From Campanula takesimana (Eukaryota > Streptophyta > Magnoliopsida > Asterales > Campanulaceae), in assembly GCA_026119855.1 (NCBI GenBank), contig JAOWBW010000438.1, forward strand, positions 934,631 to 998,630: 64,000 bases of DNA, in the 5' to 3' direction. The position numbers were made by a program, and so were the translations under genes. Position 1 is the first letter of the stretch. Each line of letters begins with the position of its first letter. Shown piece after piece: positions 25,101-35,115 of this stretch. Below the pieces are notes generated by a model. It was not told where the DNA came from and did no database searches. It worked only from the letters and a program-made list of their open reading frames with translations.

Positions 25101-25578
25101 CTCCATAAAAGGGATACAACCAAAAAGCCACTTCACTATTGAAGTTTGGCCAAGGTTACATCCCGACATTCAAACTTCATTTAATTTATATTTCATTTCT
25201 TAATGTAATCATTTAGCACTAGTCCAACATGTAACTATTTAGCATTAAATTAATAAAATCATTCTTTTCCCCTTTTTTCTTTACATTATAATTGTTAGCA
25301 TTGTTAATAAATTGAAGGACATTTAGCATTAGAACACCAATAGTAGCAAGACCCGCATAAGCGGGCGGAGTGGGTGTTTAAGTACTTCCCACTCCGTCAC
25401 CTAACCCCCGAACCCTTCTCTCCCGAATCTCTGGTTTTTGTACATAAATTAGGCTATTTCTAGGTTTTCTTATGTTCCTTTAAAACATAGGTGGCGACTC
25501 TAAACAATCTAAAACAAGTTAGACATCCTAGGATAATTCACCGCTCTAGCCAAGCCGTGGTTCCCCGGGGTATCTACA
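22137..25578 (+). repeat. 5' LTR of C1, interrupted by a solo B LTR
   Basis: LTR sequence 22137-22323 and 24516-25578, about 1,245 bp without the insert and its duplicated GGTAC. The TATA-like CTATAAAAACC near 24865 and the pyrimidine-rich stretch 24600-24800 match the 3' LTR at about 31590-31865. Words with CGCGCG cores lie in 22305-22320 and 24530-24580. It ends CCCCGGGGTATCTACA. Confidence 0.9.
22324..24515 (+). repeat. Solo LTR of gypsy family B inside C1
   Basis: 2,192 bp from TGTCACGACCC to GTCGCGACA, flanked by perfect GGTAC duplications (22319-22323, 24516-24520). No internal region is present, so it is a solo LTR left by LTR-LTR recombination. It is shorter than the B1 LTRs. Its GC words (23146, 23168, 23219, 23240) are NotI-like GCGGCCGC forms, unlike the GCGCGCGCACC forms of B1. 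Confidence 0.95.
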
Positions 25579-25579
25579 G

Positions 25580-25599
25580 TGGCGGCTCCGCTGGGGACT
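25580..25599 (+). promoter_or_regulatory. Primer-binding site of C1
   Basis: TGGCGGCTCCGCTGGGGACT lies two bases after the 5' LTR. It resembles the TGGCGACTCCGCTGGGGA sites of Tat/Ogre elements, usually assigned to tRNA-Arg. One mismatch to that consensus is visible. Confidence 0.75.
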
Positions 25600-26832
25600 A
25601 TTTAGAGGGTTAAACTTGCGTTCTTAACTTTTGGTGTTCTTATTACTGTTTTCTGGGCATTCTGGTAAAAAGGGTGGGAAGCGCGCCTCTGGCCTTCTTG
25701 GCTTAAAGCGCGCGCGTCCGACCCTTATTATCAGAATCGCCCGCCTTCCTTCTTGTCCTTCAATTTCATATTTTCTGTGCTAACAAGTTCTGCAGGAGAA
25801 AGTTACATAATTTGGGACCAGGGCAATCCCCTGAGTCCGCAGTTTCTTCTAACATTCTGACAGGTACCCCAGATGCGCGCGCCTCCCATATTCATTGCGC
25901 AATGCGCGCGCTTCCCACATCACTTCCCTGAGGCGCGCACTTCTGGGAAATTTTCCAGAAACAGAACAGTGCACAGAAAGCAGAACAGAGCAGAATGACA
26001 GTGTGTGGGCACCGGGCCTGCATACAATTTCTTTTACTTTCTGTTTATTTTTTACCGGTCACACGGGTGATTCGGGAGTTGTAAATACGTGCTTATTTGT
26101 TTACTTTTTTTCTTTCTTTGAAAAAAAAAAATAATTTGTCACTTGCTAGACCTCACACTACATGCACATATTCTTATCAATTGCTCACTATCGAGTCGCA
26201 CAAGTCCAACCCCAAACCCGTCGAGGCCCGTCCTAGAAAGTTTCAAGCTCCACCCGACCTTGACTCTTTCGAAGCGGTCAACCTCAGCCCGTGGCGTAGT
26301 TCAAGACTACATGCCGGGGGTGACCTTTAAGCCTCATATTCAAGCCGAGCACAAACCACACAATTCTAGTCTAGGGTCTAACACTCCGTGACTCAAGTCG
26401 GTTTCCATGTGCCGAGATTTCCCTAAACTAATGTCTTCAAATCATACATGCCCATTTGTTGCAATGGACGAAATAAAACTCCGTCCCCAAAAGTGGCCAT
26501 TTTGGACGAAAATAAAAATCCGTCCCCGCATGTATGATTTACTACATTAATTTAGTTTAATCCCGTCACATGTAGGTATCACAAGCGTGGTGGAATCCGA
26601 TGAGTATATGGGACCGCGAGAAGGTCTATATACTAGTGTGACGATTCCACTATTTTTCTAGAAACCCCAAAAAGGACCACGTCCTTCCGACTTTGTAAAT
26701 AAAAAAAAAAACAAAAAAGAGTCATTTTCTTTATATGGTTGAGTCTTTTTTGTGTTTGTGGGTTAATTCATTTTATCCAAAAGGTGTTTGTGGGGCCATC
26801 CTAAGATCAACCGTGTTCTCTCCATAGGTCCA
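25600..26832 (+). other. Untranslated leader of C1
   Basis: Between primer site and gag. It contains GC words at 25678 and 25705, and again at 25872, 25901 and 25930 (29-bp spacing). A four-helix fold lies at 26439-26540. No open frame is conserved. Roles in packaging or translation are possible but not shown. Confidence 0.7.
26439..26540 (+). ncRNA. Predicted cloverleaf-like RNA fold in C1 leader
   Basis: A 13-bp perfect outer stem (AAATCATACATGC at 26439-26451 with GCATGTATGATTT at 26528-26540) encloses three hairpins: GGACG/CGTCC (26466-26470, 26482-26486), CCAAAA/TTTTGG (26487-26492, 26500-26505) and GGACG/CGTCC (26504-26508, 26521-26525). The second and third share two G residues, so they may alternate. 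It ends about 290 nt before the gag start. This is a cis structure, not a proven RNA gene. Confidence 0.55.
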
Positions 26833-27491
26833 ATGGCTTCCAACGGCAACAACAACAACGGTGGAAATGATTTCGTGTCCAACGAAGGGTTACTCAACGT
26901 AATGAAATCAATGGGGGAACAAATGGATTGGATTGTCGAGGATGCCCGCCGTAAAGACAATTTGTGGCAAGCCCGTTTCGATATCGACAAGAGGATTCAC
27001 AAAGAAGAGTTTTCCGAACTCAAGGCCCGTCTTGATTATGAAAGAAGAATTCACAAGGAAGAGGTTTCCGAACTCAAAGCCCATTGCAAGAGCTCACCGA
27101 CAGCAAAGCAAAGTTCAATGATAAAGCATGCTCAAGTGGCCTGACCCTCAAAAGCTACAAAGGTACCACCAACAACCGAGTTTTCACTCCTCTCCAAGGA
27201 GTAACCCAAGCCGAGGCATTTGAAATTTTGGTGGCAAGAGGGAAGATCAAACCTTTGGAGGGGTACAAGCCGAAGGCGATACTGAAAAATCATGCTCATG
27301 GTGAATGGTGCGGCTACCACAAGCATAGTGGCCACACTACCGAAGGGTGCTTCCTTCTCCGAAACATCATCCAAGATTTGATCGACAACGGCGAATTTAC
27401 CGTGGGTGAAGAGCAACTCATCAAAGAAGTGGCTTGGTTGTTCAATCTAATTCTTGGCAAAATGATGAAAAGATGTCTAAACAAGTTTTAG
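26833..27491 (+). pseudogene. gag: Short Tat-like gag of C1 with frameshift
   Basis: Starts MASNGNNNNGG at 26833. Two charged repeats follow (RIHKEEFSELKARLDYER and RIHKEEVSELKAH), probably coiled coil. A one-base frameshift near 27084 separates them from the second part, which reads FTPLQGVTQAEAFEILVARG and then the zinc-finger-like C-x2-H-x4-GHTT-x2-C, followed by LLRNIIQDLIDNGEF. That order is typical of the C-terminal gag of Tat/Ogre elements. At about 220 codons it is far shorter than a full gag. It ends at TAG 27489-27491 with no pol after it. A packaging adaptor role in trans is only a guess. Confidence 0.7.
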
Positions 27492-27640
27492 AACAAGGCC
27501 ATCACTTGAACGCCTAGGGGCTAAACATCGACGCCAACATCAACGACGAAGCCAAGACAAACAAGGTGGAGCAACAATCATGAAGAAGTCAAGCAAAGTT
27601 TTCAAAGGGGGATAAAAAAAAAAAAAAAAAAAAAAAACTC

Positions 27641-28388
27641 GCTAGGTTGAAACCATCAAATCAACCTAGGAAAAAGTTAGAGCACAAAAAAAAAAAAAAA
27701 AAAAAAAAAAATCCCCATCAATCAAAGAAGTACAAGATCAACATCATTCCACCGATGAAGGACGAAGCAACATCGATAACAATCACGACGAAGCAACAAT
27801 TCCATCACGACGAATGGAGAATCCACAAGAACTACGGTGACCTGAGCCTCTACACTGGAGGAACGTAGGCAACCTGCGGGTCCGGTCTCATGCAAGAAAC
27901 AAGATATGTTTAGCCCTAGCGCGTTATGGTGATTGGCCTTCATCTCGAACTTGTCAAGACATCTTTGTACGATTCATTTGCCAATAAATTAATCACCAAA
28001 AAGATTGAACAACTTTCTTAGATTTGGAATCATTTCGCGCTCCTTGTCGAGTCTAGGGACTTCTATTCTTTCTGCATACTCCCAATTTCTTGCAATCAAA
28101 TTGGGGATTTCATTCTCTTCTCTCTTAATGACTTACTTGCCTTTGTGAGTCATTCAATTCAATAAAAAATACATGTCAATACTAGGGACACTTCCCTAGT
28201 CAAGTCAATGTCACTCATCATTAGTGACAAAAGGTCTCCACCGCAAAATCACATGTCTTATCTCCTCAGCTAGAGTCAATGCACACTTCCTCATCAATTG
28301 AGTCAAAAAAAATGATGAAGACGCAAAAGAGATGCCCGCTAGATTGAAAACCCCGAAAGGGCGGTCTAGGCAAAAAACAGGGTGCGTC
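27641..28388 (+). ncRNA. Chain of perfect hairpins in C1 non-coding region
   Basis: Perfect stems follow each other: CTAGGTTGA/TCAACCTAG (27642-27669), CCCAATTT/AAATTGGG (28081-28105), AATGACT/AGTCATT (28127-28154), ACTAGGGA/TCCCTAGT (28181-28200) and TGTCACT/AGTGACA (28209-28229). The last is a three-tier stem at 28320-28388 with GACGCA/TGCGTC, CTAGA/TCTAG and a CCC-GAAA-GGG tetraloop. Two poly(A) runs flank the first hairpin. No reading frame explains the pattern. Function is unknown. Confidence 0.55.
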
Positions 28389-30317
28389 ATAAAAAAAAAT
28401 GAGAGAGTGAGAGAGAGAAGGGAAAGAGAAATGGAGATCCCCGGCCTCTAAAGAAGACAAGTTCTACATTCAATCTCCTCAGCAAGTCAATTCCCCACCG
28501 AGTCAACTTTGGGATTGCAAAAGGCTCGACAAGATATAGCACCATCAAAGGTTGTCTTGGGTTATCGGCATCATTCTCCAGCAGTGTGCATTTTTGGGTT
28601 CATGAAAAGAAGGCCCGTGGTAACAAGATCCATCCGAGAACAAGCCCATCATAAAAGGGCACGATGTTGCACAAATAATCCCTAGCTAGTCAATTGGCTT
28701 GGGTAGCAAATAGCAACAACATGTATCTAAGTTTTCAAGGCTTCTTCAAGTATGTGCTTCTAAAGTACGCCGAAAGGCTCCCGAGAAATGGAGTAGCTCT
28801 TGCCATATCCTCTCATGTTTATTCCCTCACGCGAGGACGAGTCACTCTTGCTTTGCTCAACAAATGGTGACGCCCTAGGGGCTATGTGACTCAAGAACAA
28901 GGGATTCTTTTGCTTCATTTGGCAATCAATACGCCCTAGGGGCTATGCTCAAGAAAGATGTGTGAGACTATCCTCAAAGTCCCTCAAAAGGGATGTCAAA
29001 AAGCCCTCTTGTCATGTGTGCCCGTGCTCGTTTCCCCAATCAAGGGTGGACCTTTCTCGCAATCAATGATGGCACTCTAGGGGCTACGGTCAAGTCTTAA
29101 AGGCTCCCTCGGCAAAGAGCAATTAACTCCCCAGCAGTATCCCCAGCCAAGTCATGTGCAACATTGGAAGCTTCCTCAATTCGGCACGAAGGTCTCAACG
29201 GGCTTTGCAATCTACAATCTTTTGGTCTACGGCATTACAGTAATTCAAGCAAAGGGCAGTATTAGGGCTTCGCTACCGACAGTCTTTTGGGCAACAATAC
29301 TCGAGCAATGCAATGTGGAGTAGTCTTATGGATCCATGAGAACAATCAAGATTCAAGGGTCTCTCAACACTTCAAGTCAAAGGCCTCTTGGTTTTAAATG
29401 AAGACTCCGATGTTATGAATGAAGTTGATGATTTTTGTTAGAACTCACAGCGAGATTTTGAAGGAAGTCTTAGAGAAAAGGAAAAAGATTCAATATGCTA
29501 AACTCTAATCAAAACAGGGTTATAGCGGGAAATGCCACGGCCAATCCCAATGTTTCTGCAATTCAGCACCCCTTCTCCAAGATCAAAAGCACAAGGTGCA
29601 GCTCAGATAAAGTTGGCCACAGCACTAGTTGCATCCGAAGATCCGTCATTAGTTCAACTCAAGAAGAGTCAAGCAAGCATACTCATTTGAGACTTTATCA
29701 CGCCAAGACCTTATCCTCCGCGACCTCGACGGCACCGCAAGACATTACTGCATCCTTTGACATAAGCCCTCAGCCATTTGGGTATCAATCACAATGAGGC
29801 CATTCATCTCCCCAGTAAGAGCAAGAAGGAGATCTCTATCAAGAATTCTACCAAACGGTACATCCGCTCTCAATGCCGAGCCAATCACGAGATAATTTGG
29901 GGCTTTACAATGAAAGGTCTTCACATCCCGCCATCTACAAGCCCACGACACTTGGGGCTTTGCAATCTCTCGAAGCTTGGCATCAACGATCTCCTCTTGG
30001 GGCTTGCTCATTACAACAACAAAGGGCGATTTACTCGAATGGGCCAAAAGCTGATTTATCTTGGAGCTATGCAAGTCCCTCAAAATTTGGCATCAAAGGC
30101 ATTCTAGGGGCTTTACAATCAGCAACCCCTCATCTCGGTATCAAAAGCCTTTTGAAGCCCCATAACCGACAAATCTCTTGGGGCTAGACATAAATCTTCG
30201 TTGGGCACACCAGCGACAACAGAATTCAAGCGAGGCAATCCGGACTTCGACTGAGCATGACTTGATCTTGGGTTAGCTTTACAAAACACACAATGGCTAA
30301 AATGGTTCACCCACGAA

Positions 30318-30355
<38 letters not shown>

Positions 30356-30803
30356 TTTTTTCTTTTTTTTCTCCTTCTATGTGCAAAATTATGTGCTTTA
30401 CTTTGCTTTGCTCCTAGCTTCTCCTCCAGCGTTCTCCATCATCCTTGAACTACGCTGGTCTGATTCTGTTAAAGGGATACGTACGCAGCCTTTTGGCACG
30501 ACCAACCCATCATCCAGAATACCATCTCGCCAACCCAACATCAAGGGCATTCTCTCATCAACATCTAAAGAATGGACATTCTCCATCAAAGCATCCTCCG
30601 CGGACATCAAGAATCCGTCTCCACTCAAGCGGCAATGGTAAGTGAAGGTATGAATACATTCCTCAAAATCACACCGCACACAAGATCACTTTCTACATTC
30701 TTACTTCTCTCTCATATCACACCACAATCACAATTTTCTCTCGCAATTCCTATCTCACACAAGCACGTATATCTGCAAAGCATACACATAACAGGTGCCG
30801 GAA
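28389..30803 (+). other. Non-coding interior of C1 with GGGGCT refrain
   Basis: No conserved protein. The phrase [CTA]T[AT]GGGGCT[ATC] recurs at irregular spacing, for example near 28875, 28935, 29080, 29945, 30000, 30110 and 30180. A 40-nt poly(A) run lies at about 30320-30355. This is the position where pol would be in an autonomous element, or the non-coding spacer of a LARD-like element. Confidence 0.6.
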
Positions 30804-31395
30804 AGAGCACCAGGTGCCGCACAAAGCACCAGAATCAACAAGTGCCGCACAGCGCATCAGAATATGCCGCACCGCGCACCAGAATCAACAAGTGCCGCAC
30901 AGCGCATCAGAATATGCCGCACCGCGCACCAGATTCAACAAGTGCCGCACAGCGCATCAGAATATGCCGCACCGCGCACCAGAATCAACAAGTGCCGCAC
31001 AGCGCATCAGAATATGCCGCACCGCGCACCAGAATCAACAAGTGCTGCACAGCGCATCAGAATATGCCGCACCGCGCACCAGATTCAACAAGTGCCGCAC
31101 AGCGCATCAGAATATGCCGCACCGCGCACCAATTTTGGTCCATGGTGGACCCCTCAAATCACCATACCGCCGTACAGCGCATCAGAATATGCCGCACCGC
31201 GCACCAATTTTGGTCTATGGTGGACCGCTCAAATCACCATACCGCCGCACAGCGCATCAGAATATGCCGCACCGCGCACCAATTTTGGTCCATGGTGGAC
31301 CGCTCAAATCACCATACCTCCGCACAGCGCATCAGAATATGCCGCACCGCGCACCAATTTTGGTCCTTGGTGGACCGCTCAAATCACCATACCTC
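30804..31395 (+). repeat. Two-phase minisatellite in C1 (50 bp, then 75 bp)
   Basis: About six 50-bp units containing AGTGCCGCACAGCGCATCAG at 30841, 30891, 30941, 30991, 31041 and 31091. Four units then follow in which the AATCAACAAGTG part is replaced by a segment with TTTTGGTCCATGGTGGACC, giving a 75-bp period (AGCGC at 31176, 31251 and 31326). All three plus-strand frames stay open because the units lack stops; these are not proteins. Confidence 0.9.
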
Positions 31396-31466
31396 TTCCA
31401 TCAGCAAAAGTCGCTCACACAGGGAGCGCATTTCTATCCTTTGTAATTTCAAATTCCTGCTTTATC

Positions 31467-32574
31467 GAGTCATTCTGTCATTCTGTCATTTTTCACCCGC
31501 GGGCGCTTCCGGCACTGCCAGTGAGCCGCCGCGCGCGTCTCGCCCCAAAAGCCGGACCGCGCGCTTCCCACTTTGGCAGTAACGGATTACACCTTATTTC
31601 CCTCCCTTTTCTTATTTACAAACATCTTTTCTTAATCACAAAAACCATCTTTTTCCATCCACATTCATCCCCCCTTTTCTCATTAACTCCAATCCCAAAT
31701 TCTAAGCCTTTTCCCAAAAACTAATATTTCTTTCATTTATTATTTGATTTCTTTTATTTCTTTTATTTCTCTTTTATTCATTTATCTTATTTGTGATTGG
31801 CTCATTCCATTTCACATGGATGATCAATTTCCCTCCATCATTTCCCTCTCTTTTTTACCTATAAAAACCACCATCTTCTACCTTAGAAAGGGACCCAATT
31901 TGGAGACTTGAACAAGAACTCTACACAAATCATCTTAACAATCCTTCTCTACAAAACACTACACAAAGTGTTTTGCACAACATTTTCTCTACAACAACAC
32001 CATTTTCAAGTCCAAGTTTGAAGTCCTCTTTCCTAAGGTACATCATCTCTTTTCTTCTCTTATTTTATTTGTCTAGTCTTACTAGTATGCAATCTCCATA
32101 AAAAGGGATACAACCAAAAGGCCACTTCACTATTGAAGTTTGGCCAAGGTTACATCCCGACATTCCAAACTTCATTTAATTTATATTTCATTTCTTAATG
32201 TAATCATTTAGCACTAGTCCAACATGTAACTATTTAGCATTAAATTAATAAAATCATTCTTTTCCCCTTTTTTCTTTACATTATAATTGTTAGCATTGTT
32301 AATAAATTGAAGGACATTTAGCATTAGAACACCAATAGTAGCAAGACCCGCATAAGCGGGGCGGAGTGGGTGTTTAAGTACTTCCCACTCCGTCACCTAA
32401 CCACCGAACCCTTCTCTCCCGAATCTCTGGTTTTGTACATAAATTAGGCTATTTCTAGGTTTTTCTTATGTTCCTTTAAAACATAGGTGGCGACTCTAAA
32501 CAATCTAAAACAAGTTAGACATCCTAGGATAATTCACCGCTCTAGCCAAGCCGTGGTTCCCCGGGGTATCTACA
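31467..32574 (+). repeat. 3' LTR of C1, lacking its first ~150 bp
   Basis: Matches 22288-25578 of the 5' LTR without the B insert, down to TATCTACA and the GCGTC duplication. The LTR start (TGTAGACACC) and the polypurine tract are missing. The breakpoint reads CATTCTGTCATTCTGTCATTTT, a short direct repeat. The loss must postdate insertion because an element needs both sites to replicate. Confidence 0.88.
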
Positions 32575-33288
32575 GCGTCCTGGCAGTCCCGGCAACACCA
32601 CAAGGGACAGGTACCCCCGAAAAAGGCAAACCGGTCAGGGTCGTGAAGTCAGTCAGGGTCATAGTCACCTCCCTCATCGGCAAGTGGAAGGTATGAGTGG
32701 TGTCCCACCATCGCTCCCTCAGAACCTGAATCACATCAGGATCATTCTTCAACGAAGGTAGACTGGTAATGAAAGGACCAAAAAATGTAGCGGCTACCCG
32801 AGTCTGCACATTCTCTGGCAGTTTCCTCCACACAGAAACGTCGCCTGAGCCCCACCATGGATCTCGGTCAAACGATTCCACCTCTGAAAGGAAACAAGAG
32901 ACAAAGGAAAAAATTCGTCAGCATAATGGCTAGAAAATGGCCAAACCCAACATGAAGAATTCAACAAAATCACCACATGCAAACAAGTATGTGAGCATAC
33001 AATGGGTGTCCAAACATTCCTTTTGCAACAAATCAACAAGAACAACAACATGCAGCCATGATCGAAAAGGGTTGCTGCAGCAGTATTACGGGCAACAACG
33101 ACATAGCCCCAAAATGCGAAAAAATCAACAAGGAGAGGCGAAATCCTTACCAATCCCGCAGAAATGAAGTGGGAGATAAGAGTATGGGACTCATAAGTCA
33201 GTTGCCTTGGGTCCATAGCCTCGACCCCAACCTCGGCCTCTTCACCCATGGGCATCTCGAAAGGGGGTGTTTGATGAGAACTCGACAT
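32575..33288 (-). pseudogene. Plant mobile domain (PMD) pseudogene PMD1, 5' part
   Basis: The start ATG at 33288-33286 gives MSSSHQTPPFEMPMGEE, then PRQLTYESHTLISHFISAGL to a GT donor at 33150 (GTAAGG). The intron ends at an AG near 32884. Exon 2 reads ESFDRDPWWGSGDVSVWRKL, then WWDTTHTFHLP, the TMTLTDFTTLTGLPFSG motif and VPVP, hallmarks of the aminotransferase-like plant mobile domain (PF10536). Exon 2 is cut by element C1 at the GCGTC duplication and resumes at 22136. No damage is evident in this half itself. Confidence 0.8.
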
Positions 33289-33429
33289 GATTCTTCGATA
33301 GAATGGTCTCAAATGATCAAAGGAAGCATCTTGGGATGATTTCCTCGCAGAATTTTTACTCAGAATACAGAGAGTTTGGGATATTTTTGACCCTGGCTCG
33401 AACAGAATGAGCAGTTTGTGTATATATGC

Positions 33430-33825
33430 TGAACTTAAGCGCGATGCGCGCGCCTCCTGGTGCTCCTACGTGCCGCGCGCGCATCCCACAGCCATTCTCA
33501 GACGCGGGAGCTTCCCGTGTCCAGTCAATCCCAGGTGCAAGTTCCCATGCAGGAATAAATGCATCACATCAATATGCATTCAACTCCCATCCGAGTTTCC
33601 AGCTCCGCCTTGGGGTGTTTCAAGTACAAAAATTCCGCAACGTACACCGTCAAAACCGACGGTTACAACGATCAAAGTCAATCTTGACATTTTCCTCGCT
33701 AAAGGGAAAACCTTCTTTTCGGCCCGCAGTCAACTATGCCCGCACCCCAAGAAAAGTCAACATCAAATGCAGCTACAAGCAGCAATTCGCTCTACAGGGA
33801 TCCACTGAAATCACCACTTCTCAAG
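33430..33825 (+). repeat. C-family debris upstream of PMD1 with GC words
   Basis: Words GATGCGCGCGCCTCC (33443), GCCGCGCGCGCATCCC (33472) and GACGCGGGAGCTTCCC (33501) are 29 bp apart, exactly the spacing in C LTRs and the C1 leader, so this is probably C-family sequence placed next to the PMD1 5' end. From about 33520 to 33825 nothing else is recognised. Confidence 0.45.
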
Positions 33826-34960
33826 CAAACATAACGGATTTACTAACGGATTCGTCAACAAGAGTTCACTAACAGATTCATTCAACGGATTTACTAACGG
33901 ATTCGTCAACAAGGGTTCACCAACGGACTCATCCAAAAGAGTTCACTAACGGATTCATCAAACGGATTCACTAACGGATTCGTCAATAAGGGTTCACCAA
34001 CGGACTCATTCAAGGGATTCACTAACGGATTCATCAATGGATTCACTAACGGATTTGTCAACAAGGGTTCACCAATGGACTCATTCAATGGATTCACTAA
34101 CGGATTCATCAAGCGTATTCACTAACGGATTCGTCAATAAGGGTTCACCAACGGACTCATTCAAGGGATTCACTAACGAATTCATCAAACGGATTCACTA
34201 ACGGATTCGTCAACAAGGGTTCACCAATGGACTCATTCAATGGATTCATCAAGCGGATTGACTAACGGATTCGTCAATAAGGGTTCACCAACGGACTCAT
34301 CCAAAAGAGTTCACTAACGGATTCATCAAACAGATTCACTAACGGATTCATCAACAAGGTTCACCAACGGACTCATTCAAGGGATTCACTAACGGATTCA
34401 TCAACGGATTCGTCAACAAGGGTTTACCAACGGACTGATTCAATGGATTCACTAACGGATTCATCAGGCGGATTCACTAACGGATTCGTCAACAAGGGTT
34501 CACCAACGGACTCATTCAAGGGATTCACCAACGGATTCATCAAACGAATTCACTAACGGATTCGTCAACAAAGGTTTACTAATGGGCTCATTCAAGGGAT
34601 TCACCAACGGATTCATCAAACGGATTCACCAACGGATTCGTCAAAAAGGTTTCACCAATGGAATCATCCAAGGGATTCACTAACGTATTCATCAAACGGA
34701 TTCACTAACGGATTCGTAAATAAGGGTTCACCAACGGACTCATCCAAAAAGGTTCACTTACGGATTCATCCAGCGGATTTACTAACGGATTCGTCAACAA
34801 AGGTCCACCAACAGACTCTTCCAAGGGATTCACCAACGGATTCATTCTAACGGATTCATCAAACGGATTCACTAATGGATTCGCCTACGAGGTTCCACTA
34901 ACGGATTCATCCAACAGATTCAACCGGCGGATTCACAAACAGATCATGCCATCCCCTCTA
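33826..34960 (+). repeat. Large minisatellite of 12-bp words with ~76-bp higher order
   Basis: About 1.1 kb of imperfect repeats of TTCACTAACGGA and variants (TTCATCAACGGA, TTCGTCAACAAGGG). The phrase AAGGGTTCACCAA recurs at 33911, 33988, 34063 and 34139, a period of about 75-77 bp. It lies directly upstream of the conserved CGCTCACACAGGGAGCG block. Non-coding. Confidence 0.9.
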
Positions 34961-34968
34961 TCAAAAGC

Positions 34969-35115
34969 CGCTCACACAGGGAGCGCACCCCTATCTCTCG
35001 CAATTTCAAATTCCTGCTTTCATCAAGTCTTTGCTTTTTCTTGGTAATGTCCTCGGCGAATGTCTTTTCTTTCGTCGGCGCGTTTTGCTTCGCAATCTAT
35101 GCTGCCTAGGGGATT
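34969..35115 (+). other. C-family 3' internal end: conserved hairpin and polypurine tract
   Basis: Hairpin CGCTC-ACACAGG-GAGCG at 34969-34985, then sequence shared with 36264-36413, ending in a purine tract CTAGGGGAT immediately before the LTR. The same hairpin is at 31412-31428 in C1. Confidence 0.7.

Larger units (their letters stand above)
22137..32574 (+). mobile_element. Non-autonomous Tat/Ogre-like Ty3/gypsy element C1
   Basis: 10,438 bp inserted in a PMD1 exon, flanked by perfect GCGTC duplications (22132-22136, 32575-32579). It starts TGTAGACACC and ends TATCTACA. Parts: 5' LTR (22137-25578, itself interrupted), primer site at 25580, leader, short gag (26833-27491), a long structured non-coding region, a minisatellite (30804-31395) and a 5'-truncated 3' LTR (31467-32574). 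There is no protease, reverse transcriptase or integrase. The primer site and gag C-terminus resemble Tat/Ogre elements, so it presumably relied on an autonomous relative. Confidence 0.92.

Noticed and set aside
30841..31140. CRISPR-like regular repeats
   Set aside because: Units are directly abutting 50-bp minisatellite copies with no unique spacers, and the genome is a plant's.
30572..31724. Three overlapping plus-strand frames of 210-336 codons, rich in repeated short peptides
   Set aside because: All three frames are open because the minisatellite unit has no stop codon; they run on into LTR sequence and have no recognisable domain.
32794..33312. Continuous 172-codon minus frame across PMD1 exon 1
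   Set aside because: Reads through a good GT donor (GTAAGG) and intron sequence; the domain match lies in another frame after splicing.
33906..34112. Minus-strand frame of NPLVNPL-type repeats
   Set aside because: Translation of the 12-bp-word minisatellite; there is no start context or domain.
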